A DNA stretch of 41,533 bases from Streptomyces sp. man185 (GTDB lineage: Bacteria > Actinomycetota > Actinomycetes > Streptomycetales > Streptomycetaceae): contig NTHE01000066.1 of NCBI GenBank assembly GCA_002551355.1, positions 1-41,533 of the forward strand. Reading direction: 5' to 3'. Below, piece after piece: positions 33,549-41,123 of this stretch. Position numbers and translations under genes: made by a program. Within the stretch, counting starts at the first letter, position 1. Each line of letters starts with the position of its first letter. The notes beneath the pieces are model-generated. The model was not told where the DNA came from. It did no database searches and was given only the letters and a program-made list of their open reading frames with translations.

Positions 33549-34808
33549 TTGACGGATCCCTGGGTGGCCCTGGCGGCGGACACCGATCCCGGCGAACGGA
33601 GCGGCGCGCTGCGCCGCGCCCACGACGTGTTCACCTCGGCGGGGCGGCTGGAGCGGCCGGTCCGAGCGGTGGTCGGCGCGTCCTGGCGACGCTCGGCGCG
33701 GGCGCGGGTGAGCCCGGACGACGCCCCAGCCGTGGAGCTCGGCCCGGACGAGCTGGGGCCCTACCGGGCGGCGCATCCCCTGGCCCGTGCGATGCCCGTG
33801 ATCCGCGAGCTGATGGGCGCGTACGCGACGGACGGGGAACATCTGCTGGCCGTCTGCGACGCCCACGGCCGCCTCCTGTGGGTCGAGGGCCATGAGGCCG
33901 CGCGGCGGCGGGCCGGTCTGATGAACTTCGTGGAGGGCGCCCGTTGGGCCGAGTCCGTGGCAGGGACGAACGCGCCGGGAACGGCCATCGCGGTGGACCG
34001 CCCGGTCCAGGTCTTCGCGGCCGAGCACTTCCTGCGCCCGGTCCAGCAGTGGACCTGCGCGGCGGCGCCGTTGCACGATCCCCGAACGGGCCGGGTGCTG
34101 GGGGCCGTGGACATCACGGGCGGCGACCGGCTCGCCCATCCGCACAGCCTGGCCTTCGTCCAGGCGGTGGCCCGGGCCGCCGAGTCGCAGCTCGCGCTGC
34201 TGACACCGTCTCCCGCGTCCGACGTCGAGTCGGTGCGGCTGAGCGCGCTGGGCCGGGACGAGGCGCTGGTGGTGGCGCGCGGGCGTCGGCTGCGGCTCAG
34301 CCGGCGGCACAGCGAGATCCTCGTCGCCCTGGCCCGGCGGCCGGAGGGCCTGAGCGGAGACGAGCTGTTGGTCGAGCTGTACGAGGACGAGTCGGTGACC
34401 CCGGTGACGCTGCGGGCCGAGCTCTCCCGGCTCCGAAGGCTGCTGGGGCCCGACCTGCTGGACTCGCGCCCGTATCGGCTGGCCCTCCCGGTGGACGCCG
34501 ATTTCGACACCGTGACGCGGCGGCTGGGTTCGGGCGCGGTGGCGGCGGCGCTGGACGCGTACACGGGCCCGCTGCTGCCGGGTTCCGGGGCCCCGGCGGT
34601 GGTACGCCTGCGGCGACGGATCGAGGAGCAGTTGCGGGCCGCGCTGATCGCCCGGGGTGATCCGGGGTTGCTCGCCGACTGGGCCTACAGCCCGTGGGGC
34701 GAGGAGGACCTGCCGGTGTGGCGCGCGCTGGCCGGGGCGGTCCCGGCGGACCAGCGGCCGGCGTTGCAGGCCCGGGTCCGGGGGCTCGACGCCGAGCAAC
34801 GCGGCTAG
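33549..34808 (+). CDS. GAF-domain transcriptional regulator (AcoR/EraR-like)
   Basis: This 419-residue regulator has an N-terminal ASWRRSARARVSP and a GAF-like middle (VCDAHGRLLWVEGHEAARR, FVEGARWAESVAGTNAPGTA, VDITGGDRLAHPHSLAFVQ), the pattern of sigma-54-independent AcoR-type activators that sense small metabolites. The C-terminal half has a winged-helix-like segment (RRHSEILVALARRPEGLSGDEL). TTG 33549 follows GGGAGG. It reads toward the aldehyde dehydrogenase gene, 263 bases away, and the inverted repeat at 34982-35002 is the natural binding site candidate. It probably senses an aldehyde or alcohol metabolite; that ligand is an inference. Confidence 0.85.
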   Translation: MTDPWVALAADTDPGERSGALRRAHDVFTSAGRLERPVRAVVGASWRRSARARVSPDDAPAVELGPDELGPYRAAHPLARAMPVIRELMGAYATDGEHLLAVCDAHGRLLWVEGHEAARRRAGLMNFVEGARWAESVAGTNAPGTAIAVDRPVQVFAAEHFLRPVQQWTCAAAPLHDPRTGRVLGAVDITGGDRLAHPHSLAFVQAVARAAESQLALLTPSPASDVESVRLSALGRDEALVVARGRRLRLSRRHSEILVALARRPEGLSGDELLVELYEDESVTPVTLRAELSRLRRLLGPDLLDSRPYRLALPVDADFDTVTRRLGSGAVAAALDAYTGPLLPGSGAPAVVRLRRRIEEQLRAALIARGDPGLLADWAYSPWGEEDLPVWRALAGAVPADQRPALQARVRGLDAEQRG

Positions 34809-34981
34809 GGGGATGGTCGGCCGGGTTGTTCCTGTGGTGGGGCGTCCGCCGGCCAGGGGGCGAGGGCCCGGTGTCGGGATCCGAGGGCCAGAGGGCTGAG
34901 GCGAGGGCCAGGGCCGGGGGCCAGAGCTCGTAGAGCGGCGGCCGGCCAGGGTGGCTCCCGGGCTCCCCTCCCCCGCGACGC

Positions 34982-35002
34982 CGTTGCAACGCGCTTGCAA
35001 CG
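34982..35002. promoter_or_regulatory. Inverted-repeat operator before the aldehyde dehydrogenase gene
   Basis: CGTTGCAA and TTGCAACG are perfect inverted copies separated by CGCGC. Each half contains TTGCAA. The site is 70-90 bases before the ATG at 35072 and downstream of the GAF regulator gene, so it is a good candidate activator site. Confidence 0.65.
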
Positions 35003-35071
35003 TCCCCGTACCTAACCTCGCGCCGAGGGCCGTCCAACGGCGGGCGGCACCGGATCCGGGAGGCCACAGAG

Positions 35072-36595
35072 ATGACCCGTTACGCTGCGCCGGGCACCGA
35101 GGGCGCGATCGTCACGTACGCGTCCCGCTACGACCACTGGATCGGCGGCGCGTACGTCCCGCCGGCCCGGGGGCAGTACTTCGAGAACCCGAGCCCCGTC
35201 AACGGCCGGCCGTTCACCGAGATCGCGCGCGGCACCTCAGAGGACGTCGAACTGGCCCTGGACGCCGCCCATGCGGCGGCGCCGGGCTGGGGCACGACGT
35301 CCGCCGGAGACCGGGCGTCGGTGCTGAACAGGATCGCCGACCGGATGGAAGCCCACCTGGAGGAGCTGGCCGTCGCCGAGAGCTGGGAGAACGGCAAGCC
35401 CGTGCGGGAGACGCTGGCGGCCGACATCCCGCTCGCCATCGACCACTTCCGCTACTTCGCGGGGGCCCTGCGCGCCCAGGAGGGTTCGCTCAGCGAGATC
35501 GACGACGACACCGTCGCGTACCACTTCCACGAACCGCTGGGCGTGGTCGGGCAGATCATCCCGTGGAACTTCCCCATCCTGATGGCCACCTGGAAGCTCG
35601 CCCCGGCGCTCGCCGCGGGCAATGCGGTGGTTCTCAAGCCGGCCGAGCAGACGCCCGCCTCGATCCATTACTGGCTCGGCCTGGTGGCGGATCTGCTCCC
35701 GCCGGGCGTCGTCAACATCGTCAACGGCTTCGGAGCGGAGGCCGGCAAGCCCCTCGCTTCCAGCCCGCGGGTCGCGAAGATCGCCTTCACCGGTGAGACC
35801 ACGACGGGGCGGCTGATCATGCAGTACGCCTCCGAGAACATCAAGCCGGTGACGTTGGAGCTGGGCGGCAAGTCGCCGAACATCTTCTTCGACGACGTGT
35901 CGCGCGCCGACGACGACTTCCTCGACAAGGCCCTGGAAGGGTTCACGATGTTCGCCCTCAACCAGGGCGAGGTGTGCACGTGTCCGTCACGCGCTCTCAT
36001 TCAGCGAGGCCACTACGGCGCGTTCCTGGAGGCGGCCGTCGCCCGCACGGAACAGATCGTTCCGGGTCACCCGCTGGACACCGACACGATGATCGGCGCC
36101 CAGGCCTCGAACGACCAGCTGCAGAAGATCCTTTCGTACCTGGACATCGGCCAGCAGGAGGGTGCGAAGATCCTGACGGGCGGCCAGCGCATCGAGCACG
36201 GCGGCGAGCTGGAGGGCGGCTACTACGTCCAGCCGACGGTCTTCGAGGGCGACAATCGGATGCGGGTCTTCCAGGAGGAGATCTTCGGCCCGGTCGTGGC
36301 CGTGACGTCGTTCACCGACTTCGAGGACGCCATCCGCACGGCGAACGACACCCTGTACGGGCTCGGCGCCGGAGTCTGGACCCGCGACGTCAACACGGCC
36401 TACCGGGCGGGGCGCGGAATCAAGGCGGGCAGGGTCTGGACGAACTGCTACCACGCCTACCCGGCGCACGCCGCATTCGGCGGCTACAAGCAGTCGGGCA
36501 TCGGCAGGGAGAACCACAAGATGATGCTGGAGCACTACCAGCAGACGAAGAACGTTCTAGTTTCATACAGTCCAAAGAAGCTTGGGTTCTTCTAG
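35072..36595 (+). CDS. Aldehyde dehydrogenase, ExaC/AcoD type
   Basis: This 507-residue NAD-dependent enzyme oxidises an aldehyde, probably acetaldehyde, to the acid. The catalytic Glu lies in VTLELGGKSPNIFFDD near 264 and the catalytic Cys in LNQGEVCTCPSRAL near 301. GQIIPWNFPILM and FTGETTTGRLIM bind the nucleotide; the C-terminus VLVSYSPKKLGFF is typical of this branch. ATG 35072 follows CACAGAG. It lies beside a GAF regulator gene and a perfect operator-like repeat, a layout seen for aldehyde or alcohol use. The last 14 codons are A/T-ended, unlike the rest. Confidence 0.95.
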   Translation: MTRYAAPGTEGAIVTYASRYDHWIGGAYVPPARGQYFENPSPVNGRPFTEIARGTSEDVELALDAAHAAAPGWGTTSAGDRASVLNRIADRMEAHLEELAVAESWENGKPVRETLAADIPLAIDHFRYFAGALRAQEGSLSEIDDDTVAYHFHEPLGVVGQIIPWNFPILMATWKLAPALAAGNAVVLKPAEQTPASIHYWLGLVADLLPPGVVNIVNGFGAEAGKPLASSPRVAKIAFTGETTTGRLIMQYASENIKPVTLELGGKSPNIFFDDVSRADDDFLDKALEGFTMFALNQGEVCTCPSRALIQRGHYGAFLEAAVARTEQIVPGHPLDTDTMIGAQASNDQLQKILSYLDIGQQEGAKILTGGQRIEHGGELEGGYYVQPTVFEGDNRMRVFQEEIFGPVVAVTSFTDFEDAIRTANDTLYGLGAGVWTRDVNTAYRAGRGIKAGRVWTNCYHAYPAHAAFGGYKQSGIGRENHKMMLEHYQQTKNVLVSYSPKKLGFF

Positions 36596-36603
36596 AGCCT
36601 GAA

Positions 36604-36645
36604 GTCGGTTGCCTGGAGGCTCCCTCACGCTCCAGGCAGTCCGAC
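36604..36645 (+). terminator. Hairpin after the aldehyde dehydrogenase gene
   Basis: TGCCTGGAG (36610-36618) pairs exactly with CTCCAGGCA (36630-36638); GTCGG and CCGAC extend the stem after small gaps. It begins nine bases after the stop, a good terminator position without a T-run. Confidence 0.75.
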
Positions 36646-36979
36646 TCCGGAGGTCACTTTGGGTAAGCGAAAGGCTGCCTCATGTCGATGGTCGCCCTGC
36701 ACGGGGACCGCCCCCGGACCAGCCACGGACCAGGCCCTTGTCCGGGGTTAGGCAGGCGACCGATTACCCGGCGGACTGTCAGTGGCTGCGCATAGTCTGC
36801 CGACATGCCCTCGAATACCGGTGAGCTCCGCCACGTCATGCTCGGCTCGATCTTCAAGCCCGAGGTTCCACTGGGGTCGGCCCGGGGCACCCCCATCACC
36901 TGCCACGCCTCGGCAACAGGCAAGGGCAAGCTCCACGGAAGCCCCGAGTGCCGCGCACTGAGGTCGGCCGCTTCTGTGA
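36646..36979. other. Non-coding stretch with one possible short gene
   Basis: This 334-base stretch has no convincing gene. A plus-strand frame from 36805 (MPSNTGELRHVMLGSIF) runs to 37053 and contains CHASATGKGKLHGSPEC, two Cys and two His that could bind zinc; the start lacks a clear ribosome site and its last part overlaps the transposase fragment. I regard it as doubtful. Nothing else was seen. Confidence 0.3.
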
Positions 36980-37098
36980 ACCAGTTCGACCACGGTGCAG
37001 ATCCGCGACGTCGTCGAGCGGCTCGTCGCCGCGGGCCAGTGGAAACCAGGTGATCCAGAGATCCTGGTCGTACTGGACGCCGGATACGACGCCCCGCG
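36980..37098 (+). pseudogene. Transposase fragment
   Basis: A short plus-strand piece reads TVQIRDVVERLVAAGQWKPG, then DPEILVVLDAGYDAPRI. This resembles the central DDE region (an Asp in VLDAGYD) of a family of actinobacterial transposases. Upstream is an in-frame TGA at 36977; the downstream match breaks at about 37098, against the end of merR. No inverted repeats were found around it. It is a remnant, not an active gene. Confidence 0.6.
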
Positions 37099-37107
37099 CA
37101 TCGGGTT

Positions 37108-37446
37108 TCAGGCCGCGGACGGTGTGCTGGCCGGCTTGATGCCTGGGCGGTGTTCGGCGTTGATGCGCTGGGCTTCTTCGACCTGGTCTTCGAGGATGAC
37201 GATGCGGCAGGCGGCCTCGATGGGGGTGCCGCCGTCGACGAGCTCTCGGGCGCGGGCGGCGATGCGGAGCTGGTAGCGGGAGTACCGGCGGTGGCCGCCG
37301 GGGCTGCGGAGCGGGGTGATGAGGCGGGCTTGGCCGATGGCGCGGAGGAACCCTTGGGTGGTGTTGAGCATTTCGGCGGCCCGGCCCATGGTGTAGGCGG
37401 GGTAGTCGTCGTCGTCGAGACGGCCGAACGAGTCGTCTGCTGTCAT
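37108..37446 (-). CDS. MerR-family transcriptional regulator
   Basis: This 112-residue protein has a MerR winged-helix DNA-binding domain: YTMGRAAEMLNTTQGFLRAIGQARLITPLRSPGGHRRYSRYQL in key pieces, then ELVDGGTPIEAACRIVILED, a dimer helix. It lacks a long effector domain. ATG 37446 follows AGGAAGG with good spacing; the frame is open further, across the palindrome, without a better start. Its last ten residues run into the transposase remnant, so the natural C-terminus may have been changed. Such short MerR/BldC-like proteins often act in development or stress. Confidence 0.88.
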   Translation of the reverse strand: MTADDSFGRLDDDDYPAYTMGRAAEMLNTTQGFLRAIGQARLITPLRSPGGHRRYSRYQLRIAARARELVDGGTPIEAACRIVILEDQVEEAQRINAEHRPGIKPASTPSAA

Positions 37447-37469
37447 CTGTACCTTCCTGTGGAACACGC

Positions 37470-37560
37470 ATTGGAGGGGCCCTGGTGCCAATGGCACCAG
37501 GGCCCCGAAGGAACTGCTACACCATCGGCCGGCTGTGAACAGCTGTGCCGGCCTTTCTTG
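37470..37560 (+). ncRNA. Candidate small RNA: two hairpins and a T-run
   Basis: The plus strand holds the 31-nt palindrome, a 20-base single-stranded linker, then GGCCGGC (37527-37533) pairing with GCCGGCC (37547-37553), with an inner stem, followed by TTTCTT. The second hairpin with its T-run looks like an intrinsic terminator, rare in this genome. Together this looks like a transcript of under 100 bases, divergent from and overlapping the merR leader. No promoter was identified, so this is tentative. Confidence 0.35.
37476..37506. promoter_or_regulatory. 31-nt perfect palindrome in the merR leader
   Basis: GGGGCCCTGGTGCCA and its exact complement flank a single A at 37491. It lies 30 bases before the merR ATG on the minus strand. 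It could be a repressor/activator operator, or fold as a hairpin in RNA from either strand. A regulator of the MerR type usually binds a shorter spacer dyad, so an RNA function is also possible. Confidence 0.75.
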
Positions 37561-37823
37561 TTCCGCATTCCCACCTGGGAGAGGTAGGGGGTTGCGGGGA
37601 TCGCGGTTGCTTGACCGGAGACCACCTCACTCACGATGTCCTGCGGTACCCGGGCCCAAAAGTTCCGCCCGGGCGATCCTGATGGCGCTCAACTCCTCCG
37701 TTCTTACCCTCTGAATCGCTTGCCTGTACTGCTTCACTGCGTACTACTTGGGTGATGCATACTGCTCGGTGACCTGTGAAAGCGCCACTCCTCCGGCAGC
37801 CAGCCCCGTCGCCCGTGATGCAA

Positions 37824-38084
37824 CTGCTCTGGCTTAGAACCCCACTGCCGAACCTCCCGGTGCGCGCGCCCACAGCCAGACGCCTTCACCGAGGTGCTGC
37901 TCTGGTACTGCTGCTGTGTGATGCCACTGCGTGTACTGCGGTACTTCCTTACGGCGGCCCCTGATCACTGCGGGCCACCCAGTCCGGGATCAGTTCCGTC
38001 ACTGTCCTGCACCTGCTCTGGCTTCGGAACTCCACCACCGGACCGTCCAGCATCCTGCACTTACGGTCCTGCGTGTACTGCGGT
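37824..38084 (+). repeat. Two diverged copies of a non-coding segment
   Basis: CTGCTCTGGCTT occurs at 37824-37835 and 38013-38024; CTGCGTGTACTGCGGT occurs at 37927-37942 and 38069-38084. The offsets are 189 and 142 bases, so the second copy appears to lack about 47 bases. Flanking bases are also partly alike (for example AACCCCAC and AACTCCAC). A short third similarity occurs at 37723-37760. Confidence 0.6.
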
Positions 38085-38179
38085 GCTGCTCCCGGCAGTT
38101 CATCTCTGCCGGGCTCTGCTGTCCGCTGGGCTACGAGAGAAACCATAACCACACCGGCACCCAATGTCTACTTCAGCCA

Positions 38180-38193
38180 CGATAGATTTATCG
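38180..38193. promoter_or_regulatory. AT-rich inverted repeat before the ATP-binding gene
   Basis: CGATAGATTTATCG consists of CGATA and TATCG around GATT. It is unusually AT-rich here and lies 112 bases before the start of the ATP-binding gene, resembling operator sites of GntR-like regulators. No regulator gene is beside it. Confidence 0.35.
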
Positions 38194-38304
38194 ATGCCTG
38201 GTGGGCAGGTAGTCGACTCCTGCCGCTTAAGGAAGGCGAAACGGGGCAGATGTGGCACCTAGGCACGAACGGGCAACGACGAGCCGAGAAGACGGGTGAA
38301 GCCG

Positions 38305-38729
38305 ATGAAGACAGTGCGCACCGATGCCACCGCCACCCGCCCCAGGACCACCGCTGACGCACGCGAGACCGCCCGACGCTTCCTCGAAACCCTCCAGCAG
38401 CCGACTGTCACCGCGGAGACGACCGAGACGTGCTCTTGGTCGTCTCCGAGCTCGTCGCCAATGCCCTGCGCCACGGCGGCGGCAACTACACCCTCCGCCT
38501 GATCGCCCACCCCGACCTCATCGAGGTGGCCGTCGACGACCCCAGCCCACAAGTACCGCACATGCGCACCCCCGACCTGACCGGCGCCACCGGCGGCTTC
38601 GGCTGGCGCATCGTCAACCACCTCACCCGCACCACCGCCGGAATCCACCGGCCCTCCGGCGGCAAAGCCGTCAGCGCCTCCTTCGCCCGAGAAAGGACCC
38701 GGCAGAACCTCCGTCAAAGCACACCATAG
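38305..38729 (+). pseudogene. ATP-binding (GHKL/RsbW-like) protein with a frameshift
   Basis: The start MKTVRTDATATRPRTTADAR at ATG 38305 reads into RRFLETLQQPTVTAETTE, then loses frame near 38424-38430. The second frame continues with VLLVVSELVANALRHGGG, the N-box of GHKL ATPases, and later GGFGWRIVNHL. A one-base deletion within GACGAC-type sequence would explain it. The stop TAG at 38727-38729 meets the first base of the IS end, so the C-terminus may also be altered. In Streptomyces such proteins act as anti-sigma kinases or partners of regulators. It could be a sequencing error, but the surroundings are decayed. Confidence 0.75.
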
Positions 38730-39448
38730 AGCTCGTAACACGATCATGATCGTTTCTTCTTGAGGCGTCCGAAGTAGATCAGGCTGCAGGCGAGAGAGAC
38801 GAAGGCGTCGTGGAGCTCGGTGCGGCGTTCCCAGCGCACGGCGAGCCGCTTGAACTGGTGGAGCAGGGCGAAGGTCTGCTCGACGACGGAGCGAAGCTTG
38901 CCGACTCCCTGGATGTTCGGTGGTCCCTTGCGTGAGATGAGAGGCAGGATTCGTCGGTTTCGCAGCGCGTAGCGGTGGGCGTTGGAGTCGTAGCCTTGTC
39001 ACCGAGCAGGGCATCGGGCCGGCGGCGAGGCCGTGCGGGCCGGCCCGCGACGGGCGGGATGCCGCCAACCAGGGCGAGGGTCTGGGTGACGTCGTTGACG
39101 TTGGCCGCGGTCGTGATGACCTTGAGCGAGGTGCCGCGACCGTCTCAGATCAGATGGTGCTTGCTGCCGGTCTTGCGCCGGTCGACCGGCGACGGACCCC
39201 GGTGTCAGCACCTCCCCTTTCGCGCGGATGTGAGGACCATCCACGCAGGCCCGCGACCAGTCGAGCTCGCCGGCCGCGTTCAGCTCGGCAAGGCCCCGGG
39301 GACCGCTCCGGCAACGGCGGCAACAACGGCTCGATCAACGCCCACAACTCATCGTCCACGATCCACGGTCGAGTACCCACACCATCACGAACGGCCGAAT
39401 CATCACACCGGTAACGCCCAACCAGCCCACATCAACTGTCACGAGCTC
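38729..39448 (-). mobile_element. Degenerate IS5-type element
   Basis: GAGCTCGT is present at the left end (38729-38736) and, inverted, at the right end (to 39448); similarity fades after about nine bases. Inside is a decayed transposase on the minus strand. About 720 bp remain of an element normally about 850-900 bp. No target duplication was found. Confidence 0.6.
38744..39380 (-). pseudogene. Broken IS5-family transposase
   Basis: From the start (GTG 39380) it reads VGTRPWIVDDELWALIEPLL, the usual N-terminus. It then jumps frame to AELNAAGELDWSRACVDGPH, later continues in other frames (ALLGD-like residues) and ends QFKRLAVRWERRTELHDAF, with FGRLKKKRS at the C-terminus. At least two frameshifts and an internal deletion are present, and the complete set of catalytic acids cannot be read in one frame. 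It is inactive. Confidence 0.8.
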
Positions 39449-40620
39449 TCAGGCCGGTTCTTCCGGGCCGTCACCCACGCGGCGAAGTCCTCGACGCCGC
39501 CGATGAGCGCCTCGAACCGGAAGGAGTGGAAGAGGTCGAAAGCGTGGTGGGCACCCGGTAGTTCGACGTACACGACCGGCGAGGTGGAGACCGATCCCAG
39601 AGCGGTGACAAGAGCCCTGGGGTTCTCCGTGTCCACCAGCTCGTCCAGGTCCCCGTGCGCGATGAGGAAGGGTGGTGCATCCGTCCTGACGAGGTTCACC
39701 GGCGAGGTCGCCGGGTCGCCGTCGAAGTACTCCGCGAGAAAGCCGTTGAGCACGACGGCGGCGGTCACGGAGGTGTCCGCCTCCTCGAACCCGGGCTGGT
39801 AGGCCGGATCATTGGGGGTGAGTGCTGCCTGAGCCGCCATGTGCCCACCCGCGGAGCTCCCCGCCACGAACACGGCCGCCGCAGGCGCAGCGCCGTACTC
39901 CGCTGCGTGTTCGCGCGCCCAGGAGATGACCTTCTTCGCGTCGATCAGATGCGCGGGATGCGGGAAGTCGGGGCGCAGCCGGTAATTCGCGCTGATACAG
40001 ACCCAGCCCTGGCCGGCGAGCCGGTACAGCAGGGGCAGCGACTGAGTGCTCTTCCGGCCCTGGTCGTAGTGGCCACCATGGAAGTGGATCATTACGGAGC
40101 CGCCCTCGGGGCGTAAGCGGTGGTGGTAGACGTCGAGGAGGTTTCGACGGCCTGCGTCACCGTAGCTGAGGTTGCTCACCCGCTTGACGTCACGGCGGCG
40201 GCGAAAGACAGGCCTGAGCAGGATGCGTGCCAGCGGCGGCCGGCGGTGCTTCCCCGTCCCGACGCCGAGCGCGGCGTCCAAGGCGACACGAACCACGGAC
40301 GCCGCCCGCACTCCGCGCAGGGTGACCACCACAAGCCCGGCAGCCGCGGCCCCTGCCACCCCGACGTTCACCCGGTCGGAGGTCGTGGTGATGTCGCCCT
40401 CGGAGAAGGCCAGTGCCGTCGAGGCCACCAACGCGTAGAGAGCGACGTGCGGAATCTCGTTGAAGACGAGGCCGAGCCGGTAGCTGAAGTAGAAGACCGG
40501 TTTCGGCCCGCGTATGCGAGCCAGACAGAACACCACGATCAGCACCGCCAACACCACGGTCACCAGATAGCCCACAGCCACCACATCACCCCGTTCGACA
40601 CTCGACCTGACAAACCCCAT
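39439..40620 (-). CDS. Membrane-anchored alpha/beta hydrolase (family IV lipase/esterase)
   Basis: The product has about 393 residues. Two or three N-terminal hydrophobic stretches (VVAVGYLVTVVLAVLIVVF, then VALYALVASTALAF) precede a cytoplasmic or external hydrolase domain. The domain has the oxyanion motif HFHGGHYDQG, nucleophile elbow FVAGSSAGGHMAAQ, catalytic Asp in AHGDLDELVD and His in PGAHHAFD. It hydrolyses an unknown ester. ATG 40620 is a guess: GTG near 40584 is another option with GGGG upstream. The last residues PESS and the stop overlap the inverted repeat of the adjacent IS, so the end of the gene was probably changed by it. Confidence 0.85.
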   Translation of the reverse strand: MGFVRSSVERGDVVAVGYLVTVVLAVLIVVFCLARIRGPKPVFYFSYRLGLVFNEIPHVALYALVASTALAFSEGDITTTSDRVNVGVAGAAAAGLVVVTLRGVRAASVVRVALDAALGVGTGKHRRPPLARILLRPVFRRRRDVKRVSNLSYGDAGRRNLLDVYHHRLRPEGGSVMIHFHGGHYDQGRKSTQSLPLLYRLAGQGWVCISANYRLRPDFPHPAHLIDAKKVISWAREHAAEYGAAPAAAVFVAGSSAGGHMAAQAALTPNDPAYQPGFEEADTSVTAAVVLNGFLAEYFDGDPATSPVNLVRTDAPPFLIAHGDLDELVDTENPRALVTALGSVSTSPVVYVELPGAHHAFDLFHSFRFEALIGGVEDFAAWVTARKNRPESS

Positions 40621-40714
40621 CTGTGGTAGCACGGTTGGAGGGACGGGGGAGGGCGAAATGCTCGCTGCGGAGGTACACATGAGGTAGCTGCCCACCCAAA
40701 CCGCAGGCGAGGCG

Positions 40715-40850
40715 CAACGGTGGGGGACAACGGTCCGATCAGCACCCAGAGCTCATCGTCCAGGGTCGAGTACCCACACCTTCAAACGGCCAGATCGACT
40801 CACCGGCGACGCCTCACCCGCACACTTCAGCAAGATCGTATTACGAGTTC
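40715..40850 (-). mobile_element. Remnant of a second, related IS (transposase start and end repeat)
   Basis: The minus strand reads GTRPW then DDELWVLIGPLSP after a frame change; it resembles the start of the decayed transposase at 39380, but with about seven bases lost. It ends with CAAGATCGTATTACGAGTTC, which matches, inverted, 17 of 20 bases of the left end of the first element at 38729. Only the start of the element remains. Confidence 0.65.
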
Positions 40851-40895
40851 ATACGGCACGGACTGCCCCAACCCCTATCCACCCTGCCGGGCCCA

Positions 40896-41123
40896 TCACC
40901 CGCCCTGGCGCTGCTCGGTCAGCGACCGCAGCTCGGTGCGCTTCGGCGGGCGCGTCCGGTCGGCCTGCTCTGCGTGGTGTACGACCCCGGCCAACGCAGA
41001 CCACGTCTCACACCGCCCGCTCTCCTGGCCGAGGACCACCGCGGACTGCCCATCGTCGAGGCACTCAGTGAGCTTCTTCGAGTTGGCCACCGATCGGGTG
41101 ATGGGCCGTGAAGCGCAACGAGC
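40896..41123 (-). pseudogene. Fragment of an unrecognised gene cut by an IS
   Basis: The minus-strand frame RPITRSVANSKKLTECLDDG, then AVVLGQESGRCETWSALAG, ends RSLTEQRQGG and a stop at 40896. It has coding character, but no start: the frame runs upstream into the transposase element beginning near 41124. I do not recognise the family. It is probably a 3' remnant. Confidence 0.35.

Larger units (their letters stand above)
37561..38304. other. Non-coding stretch with diverged internal repeats
   Basis: This 744-base region has no credible gene: open frames give Cys-rich or disordered peptides and codon use does not match the neighbours. It contains repeated words such as TACTGC, CTGCTCTGGCTT and CTGCGTGTACTGCGGT, and several small inverted repeats (CCCGGGC/GCCCGGG at 37649-37673, CTGATC/GATCAG around 37971-37993). 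It lies between merR and the broken ATP-binding gene. It may be an old duplicated leader or structured RNA. Confidence 0.45.

Noticed and set aside
34850..34935. GAGGGCC-type G-rich repeats between the GAF regulator and the dehydrogenase gene
   Set aside because: Short and irregular; likely ordinary GC-rich intergenic sequence.
37649..37673. CCCGGGC/GCCCGGG hairpin
   Set aside because: A seven-bp GC-only stem is common in this genome and no gene end lies next to it.
37631..37873. 80-residue minus-strand open frame
   Set aside because: No family pattern, no ribosome site, and lies in the repeat-bearing non-coding stretch.
37894..38148. Cys-rich 84-residue open frame
   Set aside because: No ribosome site or codon bias, and the frame runs through diverged non-coding repeats.
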